A stretch of 29,409 bases of DNA, from positions 1 to 29,409 of IMG/VR virus record IMGVR_UViG_3300034198_027423. The stretch is one strand, 5' to 3'. Positions 1 to 7,575 of the stretch are shown one piece after another. The notes beneath the pieces are model-generated. The model did no database searches and was not told the DNA's origin. It worked only from the letters and a program-made list of their open reading frames with translations. The DNA comes from a virus. Made by a program: the position numbers and the translations under genes. The stretch's first letter is position 1. Every line of letters begins with the position of its first letter.

Positions 1-174
1 CTCTACAGCCATATTTATTTCGTTAACTGGGTAAATTCGATCATTGGCGTTTTTTACCGCGCCTTGGATAAAAATCCCTTTCATATAAAGAGATTTTCCA
101 TCACCGTCATCTAACGATTCGACCACCATATTCGCGCGGTCGAATGTTAGATTTTCCCGAAGATACAAAGCCAT
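1..174 (-). CDS. 21: Prohead core protease gp21, N-terminal part (cut by window edge)
   Basis: The first 58 residues of a protein that continues beyond position 1. It starts MALYLRENLTFDRANMVVES and contains GIFIQGAVKNANDRIYP. The G-I-F-x-Q/E-x-x-x-x-N-x-N-R-x-YP pattern is the N-terminal signature of T4 gp21-type prohead proteases, serine proteases that digest the internal scaffold and trim capsid proteins during head maturation. The catalytic residues lie outside the window. A purine-rich AGGGAA lies shortly before the ATG, and the gap to the upstream scaffold gene is only 15 bases, so the two are probably co-transcribed. The order portal, small protein, core scaffold, protease matches T4 20-67-68-21, which supports the call. 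Confidence 0.85.
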   Translation of the reverse strand, partial: MALYLRENLTFDRANMVVESLDDGDGKSLYMKGIFIQGAVKNANDRIYPVNEINMAVE

Positions 175-189
175 TGTTCTCAGGTTCCC

Positions 190-996
190 TTAGATACGCT
201 TCTTAGTAATTCTGCGTGACTCAGCTACGGGGCTCTTGGTATTAGCACCATCATCATCCAACTTTGGCTTTGGTGCTGACGCTAAATCTTGTGATTTATG
301 TCCAGGAGCATTTTTGAATTGCCCTGCACCCTTGACCTGTGTTTCACCCTTAGCATATGCATTTGTTGCACCTTTTGGTCCTTTTGGGTCAGTTTCAGCG
401 AAACCTGAAAACTTCACTGGTCTACTATCCATACCTGCCTGTCCACTGTTTTGTGGGGCAGAACTTTTTGTTTGATTACCATTGTCACCCGAAGTCAACG
501 AAACTTTTTGTAGCTGTACAGCTTCCATAACTTCTTCGTCGCTCATTGAATCCATATCCATATCGCCTTCTTCGTCGGCGTCCATATCCATGTCCATGTC
601 TTCGCCTTCTTCATCTTCACCACCCATGATATCTTCAAATTCAGCCATTAGCTGATCTAATTTATCTTCTAGGTCTACTACTCGATCTTCCAATTCTTCT
701 TCACCGCCCATTTCTTCAGGTTCATCTTCAGGACTCATTTCAACTTCGTCATCCATCTCAATGTCTAAGTCGTCTTCAGATTCATCATCTTCGGTCATGC
801 CCTGTTCCTCTGCGGTAATGTCATCAAGTAGATCGCCCACTTGACCACCCATACCTTCTTCCATTTCATCATCCATCATTGATTCGTAAATCTCACGCGA
901 TTTTTCAACCACGATATCATGAAATAGTGAGCGGGCTTGATCTTCATCCTCATTGATAATTAATTCAATAAGTTGTTCGAATTTTTTATTGTCCAT
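190..996 (-). CDS. Prohead core scaffold protein (gp67/gp68-like)
   Basis: 268 residues from the second of two close ATGs. AGGAG lies 8 bases before this ATG but only about 2 bases before the upstream one at 1002, so the inner start is preferred. The first ~45 residues (KFEQLIELIINEDEDQARSLF, then an amphipathic stretch) resemble the short helical N-terminus of T4 gp67/gp68 prohead core proteins. Residues ~45-160 are extremely acidic and Met-rich, with runs of Asp-Met dipeptides. The C-terminal ~100 residues are Gly/Ala/Lys/Pro-rich and end in a basic tail (RRITKKRI). It sits directly upstream of the gp21 protease, which in T4 degrades the core, so a role as internal head scaffold is inferred from composition and position. 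A late-promoter box lies ~37 bases upstream. The exact gp67 versus gp68 assignment is uncertain. Confidence 0.65.
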   Translation of the reverse strand: MDNKKFEQLIELIINEDEDQARSLFHDIVVEKSREIYESMMDDEMEEGMGGQVGDLLDDITAEEQGMTEDDESEDDLDIEMDDEVEMSPEDEPEEMGGEEELEDRVVDLEDKLDQLMAEFEDIMGGEDEEGEDMDMDMDADEEGDMDMDSMSDEEVMEAVQLQKVSLTSGDNGNQTKSSAPQNSGQAGMDSRPVKFSGFAETDPKGPKGATNAYAKGETQVKGAGQFKNAPGHKSQDLASAPKPKLDDDGANTKSPVAESRRITKKRI

Positions 997-1032
997 GTAC
1001 ATTTCTCCTGAATTAAATGGCTTCTTAATAGT

Positions 1033-1039
1033 TATTTAG
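1033..1039 (-). promoter_or_regulatory. Late promoter box (CTAAATA) for the scaffold gene
   Basis: CTAAATA followed by AC reads on the minus strand, matching 7 of the 8 bases of the T4 late consensus TATAAATA. By T4 spacing, with the last A of the box at about -6, transcription would start near 1027. That gives a ~31-base leader containing the AGGAG ribosome site of the scaffold gene. Confidence 0.55.
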
Positions 1040-1064
1040 ACTATACGAGGTAAAAGTGCTATAT

Positions 1065-1118
1065 AAGCGTAGTTTTTTACGCTTTTAGGCAAAAGTAACG
1101 ATCTTCTTTGCGAAGATC
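1065..1118. terminator. Two hairpins between the small gene and the scaffold gene
   Basis: GATCTTC pairs with GAAGATC (1100-1118, loop TTTGC), overlapping the stop codon of the small upstream gene. AAGCGTA pairs with TACGCTT (1065-1084, T-rich loop). On the minus strand neither stem is followed directly by a clean T-run, so they may be weak terminators or processing sites ahead of the next late promoter rather than classical terminators. Confidence 0.3.
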
Positions 1119-1350
1119 ACATAGTAGGCATTGCTGCTTGCTCAGCAGATGCCGCGCCATATTGTTCATGGACTTTATTGAGGTGTTGTTGCCTTTCATA
1201 TGATCTAACATCTAACATTTTTCGCAATTTTCTAATTTGCTTTAATGTTAGTTTAGTTTTGCGATTTTCTTTCCAGCGTGGGACGGAGTTGTCGGAATCG
1301 ACATCTTGGTAACCTGAAATTGGAGGGGAAAACATTTCAAATAGGCGCAT
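1117..1350 (-). CDS. Small conserved protein between portal and scaffold (gp67 position)
   Basis: 77 residues if started at the ATG at 1350 (MRLFEMFSPPISGYQ). A longer reading needs a TTG at 1374 and would run through a late-promoter box, so it is rejected. The protein is basic in the middle (KTKLTLKQIRKLRKMLDVR, then RQQHLNKVHEQYG) and probably helical, with a low-complexity Ala/Met end. A protein of this size and style follows gp20 in marine T4-like phages, but I cannot assign a biochemical function. Position alone suggests a head-core or head-assembly role. The late box GATAAATA ends exactly 5 bases before the ATG and there is no Shine-Dalgarno, so the mRNA is probably leaderless. Confidence 0.6.
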   Translation of the reverse strand: MRLFEMFSPPISGYQDVDSDNSVPRWKENRKTKLTLKQIRKLRKMLDVRSYERQQHLNKVHEQYGAASAEQAAMPTM

Positions 1351-1355
1351 TACTT

Positions 1356-1363
1356 TATTTATC
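1356..1363 (-). promoter_or_regulatory. Late promoter box (GATAAATA) abutting the start codon
   Basis: GATAAATA, five bases (AAGTA), then ATG at 1350. With T4 late-promoter spacing the first transcribed base would be the A of the ATG. No ribosome-binding sequence is visible upstream. Confidence 0.6.
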
Positions 1364-1387
1364 GTCCATGTCAAAATCCAACCTCAA

Positions 1388-3169
1388 TTAAATTTGGCCG
1401 GGCGCAGCTTGTGGCGCTGGTTCTGTTCCGGGTGCGCCTCCCGCTACAGGAGGTGCTACTTCCATATCAGAGGCTTCACCCTCAGGAGATTCCAATTCTG
1501 ACGCCAAGTCTTGATCAGTTTGTATGTCCCCCACACTTACTCCAATATTACGGATATCAGAACCCTTGGGTTCATTAATTTTATCTTTGTTTTGTTCTTC
1601 ACGCCAAAGCTTTTCATTCTTTTTTATATCATCCTCAGTCAATCCTAAAAATCGTTCTAGCGCAAAACGTTTCGAAATATAAGGATATGCTTCCATCGAA
1701 CTGAATGTGTTGACCCTAGCGGTATCCAATTCACTTTGGCGGTAAGCAGCAAAATTTTGAGGTGGATTAAATTTTAATGTAAACAATCCACTATCAATAT
1801 TGAACCCCCTCCATCGCAAAAATAATTTAAATTCTTCGTCTAATTGGTGACTGATATATGCTTGTAATCTTTCACAGTATTTGTTAAATCTAAATTCCTG
1901 AATCATGGCTGTACCTACACGACCGTCGCTAAGGGGTGTATTATTATCATCTGGGCCCGTGGGTAAATAAGAGCTAGGTACGCGAAGACCCCTCGCCAAT
2001 CTGTTATTGAAGTAGCGGAGGTCATCAATTTCCCCCAAATTTTGCCCACCCGGTAAAACTTCTACGCTACTTCCTCGACCATCAGCGGTCACGGGAAAGA
2101 AGTAATCTTCATTCATTCCAAGAGGCGAGTATGTGGCATCTAACATACTTTGTCCACCCTGTGATGATGGTATTCTACGCTGATGGATTTCATTTTTAAT
2201 CCGTTCCACGAATGCCATAGCCATATGAGAGGGCATATTACCCACATCAATCTTGAACATTCTTCGTTCTGGGGCACGTTGAACACGATAAATTAACACA
2301 GCATCTTCAAGAAGTTCTTTTTGTTTGTATACCTTAAAGACATTTTCTAATATAGATTGTCCAAAAGGCCAAAATCTATCCAATCCTTCAGTCAAGCTCA
2401 TGTGGACCACATGTTTGGCATCAATCGCACTTTCAGTTTGACCTAAAGTAAATCTACTACCTGTTGTATTATACGGCATAGCGGGTACAGTATAGCCTGA
2501 AGATGGTGAACCCCCTCCTGTCCCGCCCGATCCTGTAGCTGGATTCGAGGCAAAGTCGGTATTAGTCTTCTGGGCTGCTGACAAATTTTGTAAATTAATA
2601 TTGATGTCTTTAATTACATACTGTTCTGGCTTTTTACCCTCACTTTCATTAACTATGACTTTAATGACCTTAGTCATGTCTATCCAATAAAGCTTAAAAT
2701 TTTCTGGGTCTCTAACAAATACTTGATCGCCATACTTTAGTGTATTTCTGAATATTTTGAATATGCGCTGGTCGAATTCATTTAATTTACACCATTGCTG
2801 TATTTGTTGCTTTAGTATTTCTACTTCGTGTGGAGTAGGATCTTCTTTGTACGATAAATCAAATGGAGTGTTATTATGTTCATTCTCTTGGGTGCTAAAT
2901 TCAGCAATAATATCTAAACAAGCATTAATCTCAGCGTCAACATCCATCATTTCATATTGATTATAGCGCTCAATTCGATTAGGATGCCCAGTGTATACTT
3001 CAGGTAAATTACTCATGTAATTTTTATAACCAAACTCTTGATTATTCCAACCACCGGTAGATGACCCATTTTGGCCAGGTGACCCATTCCAAGCGCCAGT
3101 ATTACTATTGACGCCAGAAATAGGGCTAGAAATACCACTTTTATTTAGAAAACGCTTTTTATATGTCAT
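1388..3169 (-). CDS. 20: Portal vertex protein gp20
   Basis: 593 residues from the ATG at 3169 (MTYKKRFLNK); T4 gp20 is 524 residues. Portal signatures include YNQYEMMDVDAEINACLDII (residues ~85-105), WIDMTKVIKVIV, a stretch around the wing and stem with LLEDAVLIYRVQRAPERRMF, and the C-terminal half with DGRVGTAMIQEFRFNKYCERL. The protein forms the dodecameric ring at one head vertex through which DNA enters and to which the tail attaches. A Gly/Ser/Thr-rich insertion (TGSGGTGGGSPSSG) lies near residue 220 and the C-terminus is acidic and Pro/Ala-rich; both look like marine-lineage additions. An upstream in-frame start at 3223 would overlap the endonuclease gene and the late box, so 3169 is chosen. 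There is no Shine-Dalgarno. Confidence 0.93.
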   Translation of the reverse strand: MTYKKRFLNKSGISSPISGVNSNTGAWNGSPGQNGSSTGGWNNQEFGYKNYMSNLPEVYTGHPNRIERYNQYEMMDVDAEINACLDIIAEFSTQENEHNNTPFDLSYKEDPTPHEVEILKQQIQQWCKLNEFDQRIFKIFRNTLKYGDQVFVRDPENFKLYWIDMTKVIKVIVNESEGKKPEQYVIKDININLQNLSAAQKTNTDFASNPATGSGGTGGGSPSSGYTVPAMPYNTTGSRFTLGQTESAIDAKHVVHMSLTEGLDRFWPFGQSILENVFKVYKQKELLEDAVLIYRVQRAPERRMFKIDVGNMPSHMAMAFVERIKNEIHQRRIPSSQGGQSMLDATYSPLGMNEDYFFPVTADGRGSSVEVLPGGQNLGEIDDLRYFNNRLARGLRVPSSYLPTGPDDNNTPLSDGRVGTAMIQEFRFNKYCERLQAYISHQLDEEFKLFLRWRGFNIDSGLFTLKFNPPQNFAAYRQSELDTARVNTFSSMEAYPYISKRFALERFLGLTEDDIKKNEKLWREEQNKDKINEPKGSDIRNIGVSVGDIQTDQDLASELESPEGEASDMEVAPPVAGGAPGTEPAPQAAPGQI

Positions 3170-3174
3170 GATGT

Positions 3175-3182
3175 TATTTAGT
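3175..3182 (-). promoter_or_regulatory. Late promoter box (ACTAAATA) abutting gp20
   Basis: ACTAAATA, then ACATC, then ATG: a five-base spacing that predicts a leaderless gp20 mRNA. The TAA inside the box is also the stop codon of the upstream endonuclease gene (3178-3180), so the endonuclease ends exactly in the promoter and leaves it intact. Confidence 0.62.
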
Positions 3183-4905
3183 CTCGAAGATGCAATGCCC
3201 AAGTAGTTTGTCCACAGTCCCATATACGGTCAAAGCCTAATTCCTGCATGATATTCCACTCTGATTTACTGTTGTCGTGTCCTTGTTCTACTAATTTGTG
3301 TTTTTGAAAATTTAATCGATCAAATCGTTTTTTATAGTCAGTGTAGCAATAACCCACGTTAGTCTTTTGCTGAGTGAAACCTAATGTTTCATACACCTTA
3401 CCAGTGAAATACCTATTGTCGTTGTACGAAATGATATTTTTTGGAGAGTATTTGTCTACAAAAAATTTCAGTAATTTACTGGACCCACCCACAATGTTTT
3501 TGTTGGAGCAATACCTAACAATTTCATAGTCATACTTCTTATTGTACCTAGCTTTGTTGAAAGTCATTACTGAAATCAATTGGTCCTCGTGATAAAGACC
3601 TAATGAAATTTTAGCTGGCGAACTAGATTGGATATGATACTCATCAGTGAAGTATTTAGCAGTAGGGGAATCAATTTCTTTCACTATTGTTTTTCTAGCG
3701 TACACGTAAGTTTTAGACTTTTCTACACTCAGTTTAATTCTATTTTGAATCTTTTCTTTTTTATTTTGCCAGTCGTCTTCAAAGATAGTTAGCAGATTTA
3801 TCCCTAAATCAGCACACTTTTTATACTTAGTATGATGATAGTTTCTGTTTCGACCTGACGAATTTTCACTGTGCCAATATAGCCCACAACATTCTATTGC
3901 TAAGTTAGACATGGGAATGTAAAAATCAAGTTCCAAAGGTGCTATGACAGCCCTATTATTTTGAATAAAATCGACTTCTAGTGTAGTTAAAAAGTTGGCT
4001 ACTTCAATTTCAAATTGACTGGTAAGCGGGCGCTTGAATAAATGTCTAGCATCGTACTTTTTAGCATAGAGGTACAGAGTATGTTCGTGAATTTTTAATG
4101 TGTCCATTACCTGTTTACGTTCTTTGCCCTCGACGAATGCTCGAAAATCATGGGCTGATGCCAAAATTTTAATAGTGGATTCTGGTAAGGAAATTTTACT
4201 GGCAGCATCTACCCCATATTTTTCTATTAAGGTTTGTTTTCTGTTAGAGTTAACTTGAGCTATATCATTTTTTTCCCAAGAAGTTTTCATCTTGGCTAAT
4301 GACACGGGGTTTTGAAGTGGAAATTCAACGCCATACTTTAATAGATTGGTGTTTATTAATTTTTGCTGCTGAGCTTTCATGTTCATGTGATGTGGGACAT
4401 CATATTTCTTCAAATTTGTATTTCTTGCCCTTTCTTTTGTTTTTTCTTTTTGTTCAGGTGTTCTTGAATTTCGAGTGAGTCTGGATTTTTCCTTCACTAG
4501 AGCATTTTGACTATGGTGTGCTGTGCCATATTTTTGTAAATTGGTTTCTTTTATTTTTTGTTGGACTATTTCTAATTTTGCTGCGTTTGATACACCAAAT
4601 TTTCTAAGTAGAGTTATTTTTTGCTTTTCCGTCCGATTTTCACTTACATCTAAACAGGCATTGCCTAATACACACCCAATTCGATATCCCAATATAAAGG
4701 TATTGAATACCCGATAGTTACCACATTTACATTTGGGTGGTGCTCCATTAATGATAATGTATACTTGCTCCATGAAATTTTTTGTGGGGTAATCTCGTGT
4801 TTCTTCTTGAATTTTTTCAAAAAGCTGTGGTCGGGCAGCTTTAATCCACCTGGGTATACCCACTATTGGGCGCGATCCACAAATTTTTAATAGCTCTTCC
4901 CTCAT
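3178..4905 (-). CDS. Free-standing homing endonuclease, Vsr/EDxHD-like, with KYGV repeats
   Basis: 575 residues. Domains in order: a four-Cys zinc module (C-x-C near residue 60, C79, C85); four or five repeats built around K-[KF]-[YF]-G-V/T (residues ~100-235), likely DNA-binding; a Vsr-like PD-(D/E)xK nuclease core (~300-380) with E302, ELDFYIP (D328), IECCGLYWHSE (E339, H346), HH358-359 and FEDDW (~376-380); and a C-terminal domain (~395-560) with LGLYHEDQLISVMTF and VYETLGF. The nuclease layout resembles the EDxHD homing endonucleases. It is paralogous to the gene at 13464-15098. It lies between the tape measure and portal genes, where T4 has no such gene, so insertion by homing is inferred. 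It has its own late box 4 bases before the ATG; a TTG at 4908 is the alternative start. Confidence 0.8.
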   Translation of the reverse strand: MREELLKICGSRPIVGIPRWIKAARPQLFEKIQEETRDYPTKNFMEQVYIIINGAPPKCKCGNYRVFNTFILGYRIGCVLGNACLDVSENRTEKQKITLLRKFGVSNAAKLEIVQQKIKETNLQKYGTAHHSQNALVKEKSRLTRNSRTPEQKEKTKERARNTNLKKYDVPHHMNMKAQQQKLINTNLLKYGVEFPLQNPVSLAKMKTSWEKNDIAQVNSNRKQTLIEKYGVDAASKISLPESTIKILASAHDFRAFVEGKERKQVMDTLKIHEHTLYLYAKKYDARHLFKRPLTSQFEIEVANFLTTLEVDFIQNNRAVIAPLELDFYIPMSNLAIECCGLYWHSENSSGRNRNYHHTKYKKCADLGINLLTIFEDDWQNKKEKIQNRIKLSVEKSKTYVYARKTIVKEIDSPTAKYFTDEYHIQSSSPAKISLGLYHEDQLISVMTFNKARYNKKYDYEIVRYCSNKNIVGGSSKLLKFFVDKYSPKNIISYNDNRYFTGKVYETLGFTQQKTNVGYCYTDYKKRFDRLNFQKHKLVEQGHDNSKSEWNIMQELGFDRIWDCGQTTWALHLRD

Positions 4906-4909
4906 CAAC

Positions 4910-4917
4910 TATTTATG
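4910..4917 (-). promoter_or_regulatory. Late promoter box (CATAAATA) abutting the endonuclease start
   Basis: CATAAATA, GTTG, then ATG. The predicted transcription start falls within one base of the start codon, so the endonuclease mRNA would be leaderless. An AAGG sequence lies about 19 bases upstream of the ATG, too far to act as a normal ribosome site. Confidence 0.55.
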
Positions 4918-4939
4918 CTTTCACCTTGGCATCAATATT

Positions 4940-7504
4940 TTAACTTTGGACTCTTAATAATTTATCTTGAAGATCATTGCTGGTTGACAGTTTATCTACC
5001 ATTTCTGTTAACTTATATTCCATCATTGAGTATAATTCTTCCATAATACTTCTAAGAGCATCGCCATTCATTCCTGTCATAGCTGAAGTTATTTTATTGG
5101 CGGCGGCATCGCCCTCTATTTTAATTAAGCTAGTACTTGGGTTAGGTGTTGGTACAACTGTTTCTGCTCCATGAAGCATTACTGGGTATCCTGAGTTTGG
5201 CCCTGAAAAAGAACCCCCCAGACTAGCCCTAGGCAATGCTTCCATTAACTGTTGCCGGCTAATTAGAGATTTGTTCGATCCTACTTTATCATAATGGCTC
5301 TTACCTGTGCTAGTGGGCAATGCTGCCCACTCCTGTGCAAGATTATCCGCAAACTGGTCTGGAGTTATTTTTTTACTCATGTAAGCTGAGTACCCTCTTT
5401 TCTCTAATAGGGCGCGACCTAATTTTTCTTGGGTAGATTCGTTGAATAAATCATCAGGTCCCACTCCTGCGCGTTTCATTGTTGCCTCTAGAGTTTTTTT
5501 TATTATTTGATATTTACCTACAGCAGTAGATTCAAACCCCATTCCAGGCATTTTTTCTTGGAAGGCAAGTACATCTTTAACCGTCATTCCTGTTAGATTT
5601 TCCTTTTTCCCACCCACAAGAACATTATAATCTCCCCCACTTTCTTTACTAGCAATTAGATTTAATAATGCTGACTCCGAACCGTTAGATGCCATACGTT
5701 GTCCTGGTGCCTGTGATCCTTGTGAATTGCTACCAAATCCCAATATGTTACCCAAGCCGCCACTGTGTGGCGCACCAGTAATATAATCTTTTATATCGGC
5801 TGCTTTGCCTCCTAAAAACTCGCCGGCGCGGCCGGGCGCAGTCATCACATCTTTTATATTATTAAAATACCCTACCAGGGTTTTAAAACCGTTAATCATA
5901 TCATCAATTGTTTTCTTCCAGTCCACTTTACTTAATTTTTCTACAAAACCCGTCATTATTGTTGTAAATTGGTTAAATGTAGGTATAAATGACTGCAGTG
6001 ATTTTGAAAATCCATCTATACTTTCCCTAAATTTTTTCTCATTTTCTAGGGCCTTTTTTCTATTCTGTTCCGCTTCGTCATTCCCTAATCCTGCTTTTAC
6101 CTTTGCTTCAATTTCCTTTTTAGTTTCTTCAATTGACTTATCGTTTAATACAGCTAATTTAGCCAATCGTTCGCTGTTAAGTCCCATACCCTCACTATAT
6201 TCTTTGCTAAGCTGCAATGCAAGGCCCTGACTTTCTATCAGTTGCAGGTCCGCTTTAGCCAAGCCCTCTACGAATTTTACACCAACATCTTCACCTCTTT
6301 CGAATGCAGATCGCAATTCTTCTAATGTCATACCCGTATTACGCATGATTTTCATTGTTTCTGGGGTATACACGCCGGTTTTCAAAAAATGCTGTAATGA
6401 TTTGGCAGCATCCATACCCAGTGTGGCTGAAGTGAATTGGATGACCGATCTTTCTAAATCCAATTTCTTTTGTAATCTAGCTGCTTCTTGCCGATCAGCA
6501 GCATTGCCCTTTTCTAACTCTCTAATTTTATTAGTGGTCGCCAAATCAGCTATTTGTGATTCTCTTTCTTGCGCCAATTGCAATTGTTTTTGTTTTTGTT
6601 CTTGTACACTCTCACCCGATAATGCACTCAGTACTAATAAATTTTCAGTATATTCTTTTGCTGATCGTTGTAGATACCCGCTAGTTTTCATTTCTTCAGT
6701 AATCATTCTACCTGACATTGTTTGTAATCTAACAAAATCAGCAGTGTTTTCAACGAAATCATCGATTGTAACGCCCAACGATAACAATCTGCGTTGTTCT
6801 TCGTCAGTGATCTTAGTTAATTTTGTAAACTCTACTACACCTTGACTTACTGAACCTCCCAATCCCGCTAGGCCTACGCCAGCTTTGGTAACCATCTTAG
6901 TATACTTTTCTATTTCAAATGTAGAAAAGCCTGAGGCTTCTCCCATTTTTTGAATTTCAAGAGTAGTAAGTTGTCCCACAGCACCAAATTTAGCTAATTC
7001 GTCTTTAGCGATAAACAAATTATCTTGAAATGCAAATGCTTGTTCCACTAACATCGTCAATGGTTTTAATAATAATCCTACAACTTTACCCAAAGGTCCA
7101 AAAGCTGACAACCCAGTCGCTGCTGCACTTGCTGCTTGATTTAATGCAGCATTATATTTGGACATACCCTCACGGGTATCCAACATAGTTTTACCCAATG
7201 TAGCTAAAGCATCTTTACTTTCTTTAGTAGCTGTACCCAGTATTGATAATGATTTGCCTACTGTGTACGCAGCCTCTGCTGCCATCTTGTTTGCTGTGCT
7301 GACATTGGTTGCAGAAGTTGCAACTTCTTTATTGCGGGTACTTAATACTGACGCCGATGATGAAGCATTACCTAATGCTTTACTGAAATCTTTTTGATTG
7401 CTCATCGAAGATCCAGTGATACCCATAGAGGATTGCATAACTCCCGTTAGTTCACGGATGCTAGCATCTAATTCTCTAACCGTTTCTTCATTAAATTCAG
7501 CCAT
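4940..7504 (-). CDS. Tail tape measure protein with C-terminal muramidase/SLT-like domain
   Basis: 854 residues. The N-terminal 130 are Ala/Ser/Thr-rich and helical. A hydrophobic Gly-rich segment follows (~130-160, GLSAFGPLGKVVGLLLKPL), then long coiled coil with Gln/Lys/Glu runs (~290-500). Residues ~608-735 look like a lysozyme/transglycosylase: LLNLIASKESGGDYN places a likely catalytic Glu at 621, with the downstream motif AVGKYQII at ~661-668. Near the C-terminus SGYPVMLHGAETVVP (~771-785) is a motif common at the ends of phage tape measure proteins. The protein sets tail length and is expected to pass into the cell envelope on infection. T4 gp29 plays this role (590 residues). Here the gene sits beside the portal operon and is divergent from the gp26-like assembly gene. 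The leader is ~21 bases with no clear Shine-Dalgarno. Confidence 0.85.
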   Translation of the reverse strand: MAEFNEETVRELDASIRELTGVMQSSMGITGSSMSNQKDFSKALGNASSSASVLSTRNKEVATSATNVSTANKMAAEAAYTVGKSLSILGTATKESKDALATLGKTMLDTREGMSKYNAALNQAASAAATGLSAFGPLGKVVGLLLKPLTMLVEQAFAFQDNLFIAKDELAKFGAVGQLTTLEIQKMGEASGFSTFEIEKYTKMVTKAGVGLAGLGGSVSQGVVEFTKLTKITDEEQRRLLSLGVTIDDFVENTADFVRLQTMSGRMITEEMKTSGYLQRSAKEYTENLLVLSALSGESVQEQKQKQLQLAQERESQIADLATTNKIRELEKGNAADRQEAARLQKKLDLERSVIQFTSATLGMDAAKSLQHFLKTGVYTPETMKIMRNTGMTLEELRSAFERGEDVGVKFVEGLAKADLQLIESQGLALQLSKEYSEGMGLNSERLAKLAVLNDKSIEETKKEIEAKVKAGLGNDEAEQNRKKALENEKKFRESIDGFSKSLQSFIPTFNQFTTIMTGFVEKLSKVDWKKTIDDMINGFKTLVGYFNNIKDVMTAPGRAGEFLGGKAADIKDYITGAPHSGGLGNILGFGSNSQGSQAPGQRMASNGSESALLNLIASKESGGDYNVLVGGKKENLTGMTVKDVLAFQEKMPGMGFESTAVGKYQIIKKTLEATMKRAGVGPDDLFNESTQEKLGRALLEKRGYSAYMSKKITPDQFADNLAQEWAALPTSTGKSHYDKVGSNKSLISRQQLMEALPRASLGGSFSGPNSGYPVMLHGAETVVPTPNPSTSLIKIEGDAAANKITSAMTGMNGDALRSIMEELYSMMEYKLTEMVDKLSTSNDLQDKLLRVQS

Positions 7505-7515
7505 GGGATTTGTCC

Positions 7516-7538
7516 ACTAAATACATAATGTATTTAGT
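7516..7538. promoter_or_regulatory. Palindromic bidirectional late promoter
   Basis: An almost perfect 23-base palindrome: 11-base arms ACTAAATACAT and ATGTATTTAGT around one central base. Each strand carries the late box CTAAATAC, and the two boxes face each other. By T4 spacing, rightward transcription starts near 7529 (47-base leader for the gp26-like gene, including AAGGA before its ATG) and leftward near 7525 (21-base leader for the tape measure gene). The two start sites therefore lie within or next to the opposing box. Confidence 0.65.
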
Positions 7539-7575
7539 TATAATTTTACCACATATTTCACTTTAAGGAATTTTT

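Noticed and set aside
3141-3148. CTAAATAA match on the minus strand just inside gp20
   Set aside because: Within codons 7-10 of gp20 with no suitable downstream start codon; the box at 3175 explains gp20 expression.
3170-3223. Longer gp20 start at 3223
   Set aside because: The extra 18 codons translate the late promoter and the end of the endonuclease gene and resemble no portal N-terminus.
5805-6845. Plus-strand open frames opposite the tape measure gene
   Set aside because: Antisense shadows of a long, repeat-rich coding sequence with no ribosome sites or recognisable motifs.
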